Counted from the first letter of the stretch, positions 1 to 6,835 are shown. The stretch: 13,260 bases of DNA from CAYFVR01 sp046541515 (GCA_046541515.1 JBKHDD010000138.1:1-13260); one strand, 5' to 3'. A program made the numbers and translations. The notes: generated from the sequence alone by a model not told the origin.

Positions 1-100
1 CCCGCGGGCGGATCGGAATAACGGCGGAATCCCTCGACCGTCCCGGCGCTGGGCGGCGGGAACGGTCAACGGGCTCCGCTTCCGTTTCGGCGGCCGGGGA

Positions 101-508
101 TCAGTCGTCCCGCTGGCACAGCTCCACCAGCACGCCGCCGGTGGCCTTGGGATGCAGAAAGGCGATCTTCGCGCCGCCCGCGCCAATGCGCGGCGTCTCG
201 TCGATGAGCTTGACGCCCTTTTCCTTCAGCTCGGCCAGGGCCTCGTCGATGTTTTCCACCCGGAAGGCCACGTGCTGAAAGCCGGTGCCCTTCTTTTCAA
301 TAAACTTGGCCACGGGGCCGTCGGGCGCGGTGGACTCCAGCAGCTCCACTTCGCTTTCCCCCACCGGGAAGAAGCCGGTGGTCACCTTCTGCTCCTGAAC
401 GGTCTCCGCGCCCTCGAAATGGAGGCCCAGCACGTCGGACCAGAAATTTTTGCCTTCGTCCATGCTGTTGACCGCGATTCCCAGATGGTCGATCTTGAGA
501 ATTTTCAT
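101..508 (-). CDS. mce: Methylmalonyl-CoA epimerase
   Basis: This cytosolic enzyme interconverts (R)- and (S)-methylmalonyl-CoA, linking propionyl-CoA/succinyl-CoA metabolism through methylmalonyl-CoA mutase. The 135-residue protein is a full-length single vicinal-oxygen-chelate pair, the usual size. Expected metal ligands can be placed by family alignment from memory: His8 (IDHLGIAV), Gln40 (EQKV), His79 (FQHVAF) and Glu129 (GVLVELC). The GAGGAKIAFLHPK segment at about 109-121 is typical of this family rather than of general glyoxalases. The ATG is preceded by GGGGAG eight bases away, with GAGGA closer in. It is the last gene of the minus-strand cluster, 306 bases after the CoA-transferase B subunit. 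The 100 bases beyond its stop hold only an imperfect GC-rich inverted repeat (36-45 with 57-67) without a T-run, so transcription may continue past the window edge. A methylmalonyl-CoA mutase next door would be expected but is not in view. Confidence 0.93.
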   Translation of the reverse strand: MKILKIDHLGIAVNSMDEGKNFWSDVLGLHFEGAETVQEQKVTTGFFPVGESEVELLESTAPDGPVAKFIEKKGTGFQHVAFRVENIDEALAELKEKGVKLIDETPRIGAGGAKIAFLHPKATGGVLVELCQRDD

Positions 509-629
509 TTCCTCGTCTCCCCTTTTGCCTGTGATGGTGTTGACCGTCGTCGCCCGGTATTTCGAGCCCCGGCGGTTGGCCGGGGCGTCTGGCTTGGGAT
601 TTCAAACGGGCATTCGCGTCTGATTGGCC

Positions 630-654
630 AAGGGCGTATGCGATACGCCCCTAC
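630..654 (-). repeat. REP-type palindrome, copy 1 (inverted)
   Basis: On the minus strand this reads GTAG followed by a hairpin with stem GGGCGTAT / ATACGCCC and a 3-base loop (CGC), then TT. It is a variant of the two copies at 716 and 776 in the opposite orientation. The fifth stem pair is T-A here and A-T in the others, so the stem is preserved by a paired change. A GTAG head at the foot of a hairpin is the known signature of REP elements mobilised by RAYT (TnpA-REP) transposases. No such transposase is in the window. Confidence 0.75.
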
Positions 655-715
655 GTTCCGCCGGCGGCGAGGAACTGGCAACCGGCGAAAAAATTTGCCG
701 ATTTGGAACCCGATG

Positions 716-740
716 GTAGGGGCGAATTGCATTCGCCCTT
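716..740 (+). repeat. REP-type palindrome, copy 2
   Basis: GTAG head, stem GGGCGAAT / ATTCGCCC, loop TGC, then TT. It is identical over all 25 bases to the copy at 776, exactly 60 bases downstream. Between copies 2 and 3 lies another short hairpin, CCTGGC (747-752) with GCCAGG (761-766). These structures fill the 306-base gap between the CoA-transferase B gene and the epimerase gene, in which I see no coding sequence. In the minus-strand message they would form stable hairpins just after the CoA-transferase, where REPs commonly affect mRNA stability or termination. Confidence 0.78.
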
Positions 741-775
741 GTTCAACCTGGCACAATTGAGCCAGGGAAAGCGGC

Positions 776-800
776 GTAGGGGCGAATTGCATTCGCCCTT
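776..800 (+). repeat. REP-type palindrome, copy 3
   Basis: Exact 25-base repeat of the element at 716-740 in direct orientation, with the GTAG head at 776-779. It ends 14 bases from the stop codon of the CoA-transferase B subunit, so in the minus-strand transcript it is the first structure met after that stop. There is no T-run beside it, so it is not an intrinsic terminator by itself. Confidence 0.78.
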
Positions 801-814
801 TGCGCCATTTTCCG

Positions 815-1645
815 CTAAAATTGGTTCGGCAGCGGCTGGGCCTTGGCCGGTTTCTTCACGAAAAAGCCCAGCGGATCGATCTCTTCCCGAATGAGCCGCA
901 ACTCGTCGAGGGTGGGCGGATCGAAGGGCGTCACCTCCGGGGCCACGGCCAGTTCGAAACCGGTTGCCGCCTGGACGCTTTTGACCGTCTCGCCGGGCAG
1001 GGTGTGCAGCAGCCGCATGCGGCGGGTGTCCGGATCAAAGTCCAGCACCGCCTTGGTGGTGATGACCCGGTGCGGCCCCGATCCCATCAGGCCGGCCCGT
1101 TCCCGCGCGCCCGGGCTGCCGTCCAGAAATCCCGGGCTGGTGACGTAGCTGATCCGCTCGTTGAAGCGCCGGGGTTCGTGGGGCATGATCAGAATGGTCC
1201 GCTCGCAGGAGGCGGCCATGTCCGACGCGCCGCCGCTGCCCGGCAGTCGGACCTTGGGGGTTTGGTACTCCTCCGGAAATTTCCCCATCATGGTGGAATT
1301 GAGGTTGCCGTAGGGGTCGATCTCCGCGCCGCCCACGAAACCGTAGTCGCAGAAGCCGCGCTGGGTCATCTCGAAGGCGCTGTTGAGCCCCTTGACGAAG
1401 GACGCCCGGCTGGCGGTGCGGGAGTCGCCCACGGAAAAGGGCAGGCCGCTTTCCAGGGTGGGACCCACCGCGCCGGCCTCGAAGACCGGGATGATTCCCG
1501 GGGCGTGGGATCGCATGGCCAGCACCGTGGCGATCATGGGGAGCCCCGTGCCCACGAAGACGACCTTGTTGTCTTCCAGAATCCTCGCCCCCGCCACCAC
1601 GATCATCTCCTGCGGGGTGAACACGATATCGTCGGATAAAAGCAT
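815..1645 (-). CDS. gctB: Glutaconate CoA-transferase family, subunit B
   Basis: This is the catalytic subunit of a family I CoA-transferase, which moves CoA between a donor acyl-CoA and a carboxylic acid through a glutamyl-CoA thioester. The 276-residue protein matches GctB of Acidaminococcus fermentans from memory along its length: VGTGLP at 31-36, the GGAEIDPYGNLNST block, a GSGGA turn, VTSPGFLDG, and IREEIDP near the C-terminus. Glu56, in the FEAG segment, sits where the catalytic glutamate of GctB lies. The start is the ATG at 1645 because GGGAG lies four bases upstream and the A-subunit stop is only eight bases away; the frame stays open further upstream but would run through the A gene. 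Coupled translation with the A subunit is likely. The true acid substrate cannot be read from sequence; glutaconate is only the founding member's substrate. Confidence 0.9.
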   Translation of the reverse strand: MLLSDDIVFTPQEMIVVAGARILEDNKVVFVGTGLPMIATVLAMRSHAPGIIPVFEAGAVGPTLESGLPFSVGDSRTASRASFVKGLNSAFEMTQRGFCDYGFVGGAEIDPYGNLNSTMMGKFPEEYQTPKVRLPGSGGASDMAASCERTILIMPHEPRRFNERISYVTSPGFLDGSPGARERAGLMGSGPHRVITTKAVLDFDPDTRRMRLLHTLPGETVKSVQAATGFELAVAPEVTPFDPPTLDELRLIREEIDPLGFFVKKPAKAQPLPNQF

Positions 1646-1653
1646 GGGTCTCC

Positions 1654-2667
1654 CTAGGCCAATCGTTCGAAGTTTTCCAGCTCGGACTGCTGCTCCTCCA
1701 GAATCTTCCGAACCGGAAAGTGATCGATGAAATCGGTGAAGCCGTCCACGTTGAAAATGTAGTCGTCGTAGTAGGCCGCCAGCCCCTCGGGATGGCCCTT
1801 GTGGAGCCGGGTGGCCAGGGCGTGGAAAGTGCCGATGTGCTCCTTGTTGAAATAGTAGTGGCGTCGGCAGCTCGACGGATAGGCGCCCAGCGGCTGATGC
1901 ACCACGGCATCCACGGCCAAAAAGGGAATGGTGATGAGCTTGGGCGACCGGGAGAGCAGTTCGTGGCTGACCAGCTGTTCGCAGGTGACGATGGTGTGGG
2001 CCGCCGCCATGGCCATTTCGGGGCAGGTGGCGTCGGTGCCCCGGATGACGCAGTTTCCGTAGGGATCGGCCGCCTGAACGTGGAGAATCGCCACGTCCGG
2101 ATTGGACGCCGGCAGCAGGATGATCGGCTCGCCGGTGAACGGACAGTCGACGACCTTGGCCCGGCAACATTTGAGGATGTCGCTGCCCAGCGGCCCCCGG
2201 CACGGGATGAAGGGCAGCCCCATGGAGCCGGCCTTGAACCGGGCCGACATGTTGTAGTTGCTCCAGTCTTCCAGCTCCACCAGCCCGTTTTCGGCCAGAT
2301 GGCGGAAGACCGAGGAAAGTCCGAAGGATTCGTGGGCCCAGTAGGCCAGCTCGATCCGCTTGATGGAAAAGTGGTCGGGCCGCACCGCCATGGCCCCGCC
2401 CAGATAATCGACCGCCATTCCGGCCGATTGGAACGACAGGGTCAAATCCTTGAACCCGTGCCGGATCATTTCGTGGGTGATGGCGATGGGCTGCCGGATG
2501 TTCACGAATCCGCCGACGGCCACATTGTCGCCGTCGTGGATGAACCGGTCCACCGCCTCCTGGAGGGACATTCGTTTGTCCCGTTTGGATTTGTCCTTTT
2601 GGACCAGCGCTTTCCTCGCCTCCCGGGGGGAAAGGCCGGTCCAGAACATCTCGGTTTCGGTCGTCAT
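1654..2667 (-). CDS. gctA: Glutaconate CoA-transferase family, subunit A
   Basis: This is the partner subunit of the CoA-transferase encoded just downstream. The protein has 337 residues from the chosen start. The core begins at about residue 33 (MSLQEAVDRFIHDGDNVAVGG), corresponding to the N-terminus of A. fermentans GctA. VDAVVHQPLGAYPSSC at 252-267 matches a conserved GctA block, and HTIVTCE at 224-230 is also typical. The start at 2667 has AAGGAG three bases upstream, much like the B subunit's site. An in-frame ATG at 2709 overlaps the TetR stop as ATGA and would add 14 residues by coupling, but lacks a Shine-Dalgarno of its own. Either way there is a basic extension of 30 or more residues relative to the Acidaminococcus enzyme. 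Subunit assignment is firm; substrate is open. Confidence 0.9.
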   Translation of the reverse strand: MTTETEMFWTGLSPREARKALVQKDKSKRDKRMSLQEAVDRFIHDGDNVAVGGFVNIRQPIAITHEMIRHGFKDLTLSFQSAGMAVDYLGGAMAVRPDHFSIKRIELAYWAHESFGLSSVFRHLAENGLVELEDWSNYNMSARFKAGSMGLPFIPCRGPLGSDILKCCRAKVVDCPFTGEPIILLPASNPDVAILHVQAADPYGNCVIRGTDATCPEMAMAAAHTIVTCEQLVSHELLSRSPKLITIPFLAVDAVVHQPLGAYPSSCRRHYYFNKEHIGTFHALATRLHKGHPEGLAAYYDDYIFNVDGFTDFIDHFPVRKILEEQQSELENFERLA

Positions 2668-2705
2668 GGTCTCCTTCATTCCGTTTGTGGATCGGCGAAA
2701 GTTCG

Positions 2706-3353
2706 TCATCGGGAATCGCCGGCGGCGGGGCCGCGGCCCGGCTCGGGGGTGGAGATGGCTCGCCAGACCATCTCGAACAGCAGGTTGGCGCGGGCGCCCA
2801 GCGGCTCGTTGAAGCCCCGGAGCACCCACATGGAAAACGTCCGCTGGATGAATCCGTTGATGAAATCCAGCAACACGCCGGTTCGGACCTCGGCGTTGAG
2901 CACCCCGTCGGCCTGGCCCTGGCGCAGCACGTCCATGAACAGCCGGACCATGTTCCGCTGCTGAAAGGTCTCGTCGGCCATCCAGGTTTTCATGGGCAGC
3001 GTCATGAACAAAATGCGGCCGAGGCCCGGGTGTCGCTCGTAATAATCGAGCTGGAGCCAGAACACCTTGCGCAACTTTTCCTTGAGATCTTCGATTCCCT
3101 GCAGATGGTCGATGATGCGTTCGGTGAGCTTGCCCAGCCAGATGTCCACGAAGGCGAAGACCAGCCGCTCCTTGCTGCCGTAATGTTTGTAGATGGTGCT
3201 GAAGCTGACCTCGGCCTTGCGGGCGACGTCGCGAATGCTCGCCTTGTGGAAATCGGAATTGGAAAAAACCTCCAGCACCGCGGCCTCCAGGCGTTGAAAC
3301 ACCAGGGGGTCCAGGCCGTTAAGGTTTTGTGTCTCCGATTCCTTCGGGCGCAT
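2706..3353 (-). CDS. TetR/AcrR-family transcriptional regulator
   Basis: A likely ligand-responsive repressor of the CoA-transferase genes that follow it. The 215-residue protein has the TetR layout: an N-terminal three-helix DNA-binding domain with helix-turn-helix at about residues 39-58 (IRDVARKAEVSFSTIYKHY), then SKERL, then a helical ligand/dimer domain. The ATG at 3353 is chosen because GGAG lies seven bases upstream and the protein starts shortly before the HTH domain as usual. An ATG at 3476 would add 41 low-complexity residues and is unlikely. The stop overlaps an ATG in the frame of the A subunit, so the genes are almost certainly co-transcribed. TetR regulators beside acyl-CoA genes often sense acyl-CoAs or fatty/aromatic acids; this is inference here. 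Palindromes upstream are candidate operators. Confidence 0.9.
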   Translation of the reverse strand: MRPKESETQNLNGLDPLVFQRLEAAVLEVFSNSDFHKASIRDVARKAEVSFSTIYKHYGSKERLVFAFVDIWLGKLTERIIDHLQGIEDLKEKLRKVFWLQLDYYERHPGLGRILFMTLPMKTWMADETFQQRNMVRLFMDVLRQGQADGVLNAEVRTGVLLDFINGFIQRTFSMWVLRGFNEPLGARANLLFEMVWRAISTPEPGRGPAAGDSR

Positions 3354-3462
3354 TCTCGGGCTCCGTCCGCCGCCGGCGCCGGGCGTTGGCGTGGGGTCGC
3401 CCGGGGATCGCCGGAAATGCCAAACGAGATTCATCCCGGCGAATGCAACGCTGTTCTTGTGA

Positions 3463-3475
3463 TGAATCTCATTCA
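3463..3475. promoter_or_regulatory. Palindrome TGAAT-CTC-ATTCA, candidate TetR operator
   Basis: Perfect 5-3-5 palindrome in the leader of the tetR gene. Its TGAAT/ATTCA half-sites resemble operators of fatty-acyl-CoA-responsive TetR-type FadR proteins, as recalled. TGTGA at 3458-3462 also gives a weak CRP-like reading (TGTGA-N6-TCATT), which fits less well. Confidence 0.35.
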
Positions 3476-3532
3476 ACTATTTAAAATTGAAATCAAAGCG
3501 TGAAATGAGGTTCCCGCGGAAGCCATCTCCCG

Positions 3533-3545
3533 GGAACAATGTTCC
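3533..3545. promoter_or_regulatory. Palindrome GGAAC-AAT-GTTCC, candidate operator
   Basis: Perfect 5-3-5 palindrome of the same geometry as the one at 3463. It lies where the start of transcription would fall if the promoter at 3549-3578 is real. Its left arm also pairs with GTTCCCG at 3510-3516 (CGGGAAC at 3531-3537). A repressor bound here would block initiation. Confidence 0.35.
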
Positions 3546-3548
3546 ACG

Positions 3549-3578
3549 GTTTTAGGATGCGGCGGCTGGCGCTGTCAA
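3549..3578 (-). promoter_or_regulatory. Possible sigma-70 promoter for tetR operon
   Basis: On the minus strand a perfect TTGACA (3578-3573) is followed after 18 bases by TAAAAC (3554-3549), four of six matches to the -10 consensus. Transcription would start near 3541 and leave a leader of about 190 bases before tetR. The -10 is poor, so this is tentative. Confidence 0.35.
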
Positions 3579-3768
3579 GGTTTATCGGTCCGGAAAAGGC
3601 CGGTTGCCGAGCCGGGCAGATTTCAACCAAATGATTTTATTGAATAACACTTTAAAAATTTTCCGATCGGGCGCTCATTCATGATGGGCGCCGGCCGTTC
3701 CCTTCAGCTTGTGCTCTGGGAATAAACCTGTTACAAACAAGCTTGCCATGCCTTGAACGGCGGATTGC

Positions 3769-3814
3769 GCCCCTCCCGGGATTCCCCTGTGTTTACGGGA
3801 GTTGCGGGAGGGGC
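3769..3814. repeat. GC-rich inverted repeat upstream of lipoprotein gene
   Basis: GCCCCTCCCG (3769-3778) pairs perfectly with CGGGAGGGGC (3805-3814) around a 26-base loop. It lies about 90 bases before the lipoprotein start. There is no T-run after it, so it does not look like a terminator; it could be a leader structure. Confidence 0.4.
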
Positions 3815-3906
3815 CCCCGGGACCCCGCCGCGCCGCGATCCATTTCGGTGGCCCGAACCGGGACGCCACGACGGACCTGACGATGGACGCCAACGGAGAA
3901 AACGCC

Positions 3907-5034
3907 ATGCACCGAATCTTGACCGTCGCCGCGGGCCTGTTCGCGATTCTGGCCCTGGCCGCTTGTGGAACCCGGCCCGACATTGCCAGCACCGAAAAGA
4001 AGCCGGGAGAAACCTATTCCGCCGACGAGGTTCGCTACCGAACGGTGGACCAGCCGTTTATGATTTCCGGGGATTATTTTCGGGAGCGGGAGCAGGAACC
4101 GAGCATCGCCCTTGACCTGTCCGGCGACCGGTCGAAAGATTCGGCGAAAAAGGAAGGAATGGAAGAAACCGGCGGCGCGGCCGAGACGGCATCGGCGGCG
4201 GAATCGGAGGCGGACGTCCGACAAGCGGAGCGTGCCGCTCCGGCGGCCGCCCGGTCCCAGAGCCCGGCGGCGGCTTCTCCGCAACCCGCCCCGGTTCCCC
4301 CCGCGCCATTGGCCTTCGAGGAAACCGCTCCGCCCCCCCCCGCGCCCGTGAAAATCGCGCTGATCGTGGACGAGGAGAACATTGCGCCGGAGATTTCCGC
4401 CGCCCTGCCCGCCGCGCTGATCCGCGCCGCCGAGGAGTTGCCGGTGGTGGTGGCCGCGCCGGATCGGGTGACCGAGGTCATTCTGGGGCCGACCTGCCCG
4501 CGGCGGCGCGATTTGGGGTGCCTTTCCTCCGCGTTGAGCGTCTATCCCGGCGCCCGGATGGTGCTGCTGGCGGAGCGGGTGGAAATGCCCGGACGGTATC
4601 CCGGGAACGTTCAGGCCCAGGTGGCGGTGGTGGACGCCGGGCTTTCCTACCGGTATCCGGCCATGGCGGTGACCGCGCCGGCGCGGGAGGCCGCGGACGC
4701 CCGCACAGCCATGGCCGCCATGATGCACAAGGTGCTGACCTTCTGCGTGGACCGGGCCGACATGCTCCCGTGGTTCTGCCGGGCCTTCTCCCGAGAAGGG
4801 GAAGAATGGTACCTTTCCGCCGGCGCCCGTTCCGGCCTGAAGCCCGGCGACCGCCTCCGGGTGATTCCCGGCGGACGGGTCGTTCGAAGCCCCGCCGGAA
4901 CCCCCGCCGGCTGGATTCCGGAAGCTCCGGTGGGCGCGGTCGAAGTGACCCTCCTCTTCGGCCCCGACTTCGCCGCCGCGCGGCTGCTGGAAGGCAGGGG
5001 CCCGGAACCGGGGGACATGGTGATGCGGCCCTGA
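3907..5034 (+). CDS. Lipoprotein with CsgG/FlgT-like domains
   Basis: Predicted envelope lipoprotein of 375 residues, function unknown. Residues 1-20 form a lipoprotein signal peptide ending in lipobox LAAC with Cys20; Gly21 follows, so no Asp inner-membrane retention signal is seen and an outer-membrane fate is plausible. Residues about 75-147 are a low-complexity Ala/Pro/Glu linker. Residues 148-275 look like an alpha/beta domain (KIALIVDEE, then ARMVLLAERVE and AQVAVVDAG), comparable in layout to CsgG or TolB-N folds. Residues 302-375 (YLSAGARSGLKPGDRLRVI, ending EPGDMVMRP) resemble the small C-terminal beta domain of FlgT. Four cysteines (197, 205, 280, 291) lie in the exported part and could form disulfides. 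The ATG at 3907 is chosen because GGAG lies eight bases upstream and the signal peptide starts there; an ATG at 3883 is in frame but less suitable. It converges on the FG-GAP gene. Domain names are by eye. Confidence 0.82.
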   Translation: MHRILTVAAGLFAILALAACGTRPDIASTEKKPGETYSADEVRYRTVDQPFMISGDYFREREQEPSIALDLSGDRSKDSAKKEGMEETGGAAETASAAESEADVRQAERAAPAAARSQSPAAASPQPAPVPPAPLAFEETAPPPPAPVKIALIVDEENIAPEISAALPAALIRAAEELPVVVAAPDRVTEVILGPTCPRRRDLGCLSSALSVYPGARMVLLAERVEMPGRYPGNVQAQVAVVDAGLSYRYPAMAVTAPAREAADARTAMAAMMHKVLTFCVDRADMLPWFCRAFSREGEEWYLSAGARSGLKPGDRLRVIPGGRVVRSPAGTPAGWIPEAPVGAVEVTLLFGPDFAAARLLEGRGPEPGDMVMRP

Positions 5035-5128
5035 TTCCAGAATCGCTTCTCTCCGGAAAGGAAGGGGGAAGGTCCCCGGCCGGAACGAAGTCTTTGCCGT
5101 CTCGTTTTTTTCCCCCTTTCAGGAAAAG

Positions 5129-5162
5129 AAACGCCCCGCCGGAGGTCTCCGGCGGGGCGTTT
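5129..5162. terminator. Bidirectional intrinsic terminator
   Basis: A perfect 15-base-pair stem (5129-5143 with 5148-5162, rich in CCCCGCC/GGCGGGG) closes on a 4-base loop between two convergent stops. On the minus strand it is followed by TTTCTTTTCC, fitting termination of the FG-GAP gene. On the plus strand the T-run is short (GTTTGAAATT), but the stem's strength makes it serve the lipoprotein gene as well. Confidence 0.85.
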
Positions 5163-5206
5163 GAAATTCGGAGGCCCAATTCCGGCGATGGCCGGAATGG
5201 AGCCCC

Positions 5207-6835
5207 TTACTGGATTTCCTGCACCACGACGAAGCTTCTCGGCTGGGTGATCACCGAATCGGTCTGCCGAACGATGGCGTAGACCAGTTCCATCCGGCCG
5301 TCGTTGTCGGTGTCGTACAGTTCGGCGTCGCTGACGTAACCGCCCGCCTCCCGGGTTCGCCATTGGGGGTGAAGTCCCAGTTTGTCCCAGGAAAGGGCCA
5401 CCATGTGTCCGCCCTTGAGAATCCGCATGCCCTGAAACAGGCCGACGGCGTCTTCGTTGTTGGGAACGATGACCTCGGTCTGGCCGTCTCCGTTCACGTC
5501 GTGCATCAGCACCCGGGCGGGCAGATATTGCCGGTCCATTTCGGTGTAGTCCCCGATGGAGGAGGCCGCCTCCTCGGGCACTTCTACATAGGTCGTGGTC
5601 TGGCCGTAGCGGTCCCGGCTTTCCCAGATGGTTTCCCCTTCCCGGGTGACGAGCCGCAGGCGGTCCCGCTTGCTGAACGCGGCAACGATTTCCCGACCGT
5701 CGCCGGTGACGTTTCCGTAGTTGAATCCGAAAATGTTCACCCAGCCCGGCAGCACCTGGGGGGATACCGCGGCGAATCCGTCTTCCCGGTATTGCAGCTC
5801 GTCCACCCCGCCGATGAAATGCTCGTCCGGGCTCCCTCGTTGACCCACCAGAATCGTCCCGCGATCCGGCGTGTTCAGCACCCGAAGATACCAGGGTTGA
5901 GCGGTCAGAATCTGTTTGAAGGTCTGGCCGTCCCACTCCAGCACGAAGGAGCGCAGGCTCCGATGGGCTTCGAAGAGGGCGGTGACGAAAATTTCCGCCC
6001 GGCCGTTGCCGTTGATGTCCGCCACGTCCACGGCCAGATGGCGGGTGTTGACGTCGGATTTCAGGGTGTCCACCCGGAGCAGCCGTTCGTTCTGAATCCG
6101 GTAAATGTGGACGGTTCGGTCATCCACGAAGACCAGCTCCTCCGTGCCGTCCCCGTCCACGTCTCCCGCCGAAAGGCCCCGGATGACGGTCCGCATGGGC
6201 TGACTCCGCCAGAGGGAACCCGGGCTCGAGGTTTCCTCTCGTTCTCCGCCCTCGCTTTCGGCGGTCATCCGGCCGGTCCAGAGTTTTTCCGGGTGCATCC
6301 GGCTCTCTTCCACCGGGTCCCGCGTGGGGGCCGCGGCCGTTTGGTTCCCGACCCCGGCGTCCCGGCCGAAGACCTGACGGTTGGCCTCCGCGGCGAAGCG
6401 GTTGACGTGATTGATCACGTCCCCTTCGCTTCCGCCGGTTTCATTGAAGGTGTAGACCGCCTTTCCGGCGTCCACGTCCACCACCCGGGCGTCGGTGCTG
6501 ACGCCGCTGCCGAAAAGGGTCAGACTGCCGAAAACCACGTAATCGGCGTCCAGCCGCTTGCCCAGGGAAACGGCGGTGGGATTGTTGATTTCCGAAACGC
6601 CGCTTGCCGCCTGTTCTCCCGCCTCGCGGCCCATGGGTTCCACATCTCCCGGCTGGGCGAGGCGGGTGGTGAGCATGTCTTGAATGCCCCTTTGAAGAAA
6701 ACTCAGATCTTTTTCGGCATTGATGGTAAAGGGAAGGATCAGCACCTTCCGGGCCGATTGGCCGGCGGCCGGTCCGGCGACGAGGGCCAGAACGCCCGTA
6801 ACGGCCAGAAGGATACGGCTCCAGCGGATATTCAC
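5207..6835 (-). CDS. Secreted FG-GAP/VCBS repeat protein with CsgG-like N-domain
   Basis: Exported 542-residue protein of unknown role. A Sec signal peptide covers about residues 1-25 (hydrophobic core ILLAVTGVLALVA, then GPAAG). Residues 30-155 form an alpha/beta domain (KVLILPF, ADYVVFGSLTLFGS, DARVVDVDAG) similar in layout to CsgG, FlgT or TolB-N. After a linker come FG-GAP/VCBS repeats forming a partial or complete beta-propeller, with calcium-loop motifs at 225-233 (DVDGDGTEE), 273-281 (DINGNGRAE), about 375-381 (NVTGDGRE), 446-454 (DVNGDGQTE) and 508-516 (DTDNDGRME). There is no lipobox or membrane anchor. The start is a GTG at 6835, chosen because AAGGAG lies six bases upstream and the signal peptide begins there; no ATG is nearby in frame. 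It lies 161 bases after the GGDEF gene on the same strand and ends at a strong terminator shared with the convergent lipoprotein gene. Confidence 0.86.
   Translation of the reverse strand: MNIRWSRILLAVTGVLALVAGPAAGQSARKVLILPFTINAEKDLSFLQRGIQDMLTTRLAQPGDVEPMGREAGEQAASGVSEINNPTAVSLGKRLDADYVVFGSLTLFGSGVSTDARVVDVDAGKAVYTFNETGGSEGDVINHVNRFAAEANRQVFGRDAGVGNQTAAAPTRDPVEESRMHPEKLWTGRMTAESEGGEREETSSPGSLWRSQPMRTVIRGLSAGDVDGDGTEELVFVDDRTVHIYRIQNERLLRVDTLKSDVNTRHLAVDVADINGNGRAEIFVTALFEAHRSLRSFVLEWDGQTFKQILTAQPWYLRVLNTPDRGTILVGQRGSPDEHFIGGVDELQYREDGFAAVSPQVLPGWVNIFGFNYGNVTGDGREIVAAFSKRDRLRLVTREGETIWESRDRYGQTTTYVEVPEEAASSIGDYTEMDRQYLPARVLMHDVNGDGQTEVIVPNNEDAVGLFQGMRILKGGHMVALSWDKLGLHPQWRTREAGGYVSDAELYDTDNDGRMELVYAIVRQTDSVITQPRSFVVVQEIQ

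Larger units (their letters stand above)
3354..3906. other. Divergent intergenic region, tetR / lipoprotein
   Basis: No credible gene is seen in these 553 bases. The tetR-proximal half carries a possible minus-strand promoter and three inverted repeats listed separately. A 10-base inverted repeat, GAGATTCATC (3426-3435) with GATGAATCTC (3461-3470), overlaps one of the palindromes. Two A/T-rich patches (about 3471-3500 and 3628-3662) stand out from the GC-rich surroundings. The lipoprotein-proximal half is GC-rich with a long inverted repeat at 3769-3814. I see no convincing plus-strand -35/-10 pair for the lipoprotein gene. Confidence 0.6.

Noticed and set aside
36..67. GC-rich inverted repeat downstream of mce as its terminator
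   Set aside because: The stem has a bulge and no T-run follows on the minus strand.
1308..1316. GTAGGGG inside gctB as a fourth REP copy
   Set aside because: The following bases do not form the hairpin and it lies inside a conserved coding motif.
1720..2964. 414-codon plus-strand frame opposite gctA and tetR
   Set aside because: Both minus-strand genes are clearly recognisable; the antisense product is low-complexity.
3706..3743. Inverted repeat AGCTTGT / ACAAGCT as a terminator or operator
   Set aside because: Seven-base arms with a 24-base loop, A/T-containing, and no T-run; easily a chance match.
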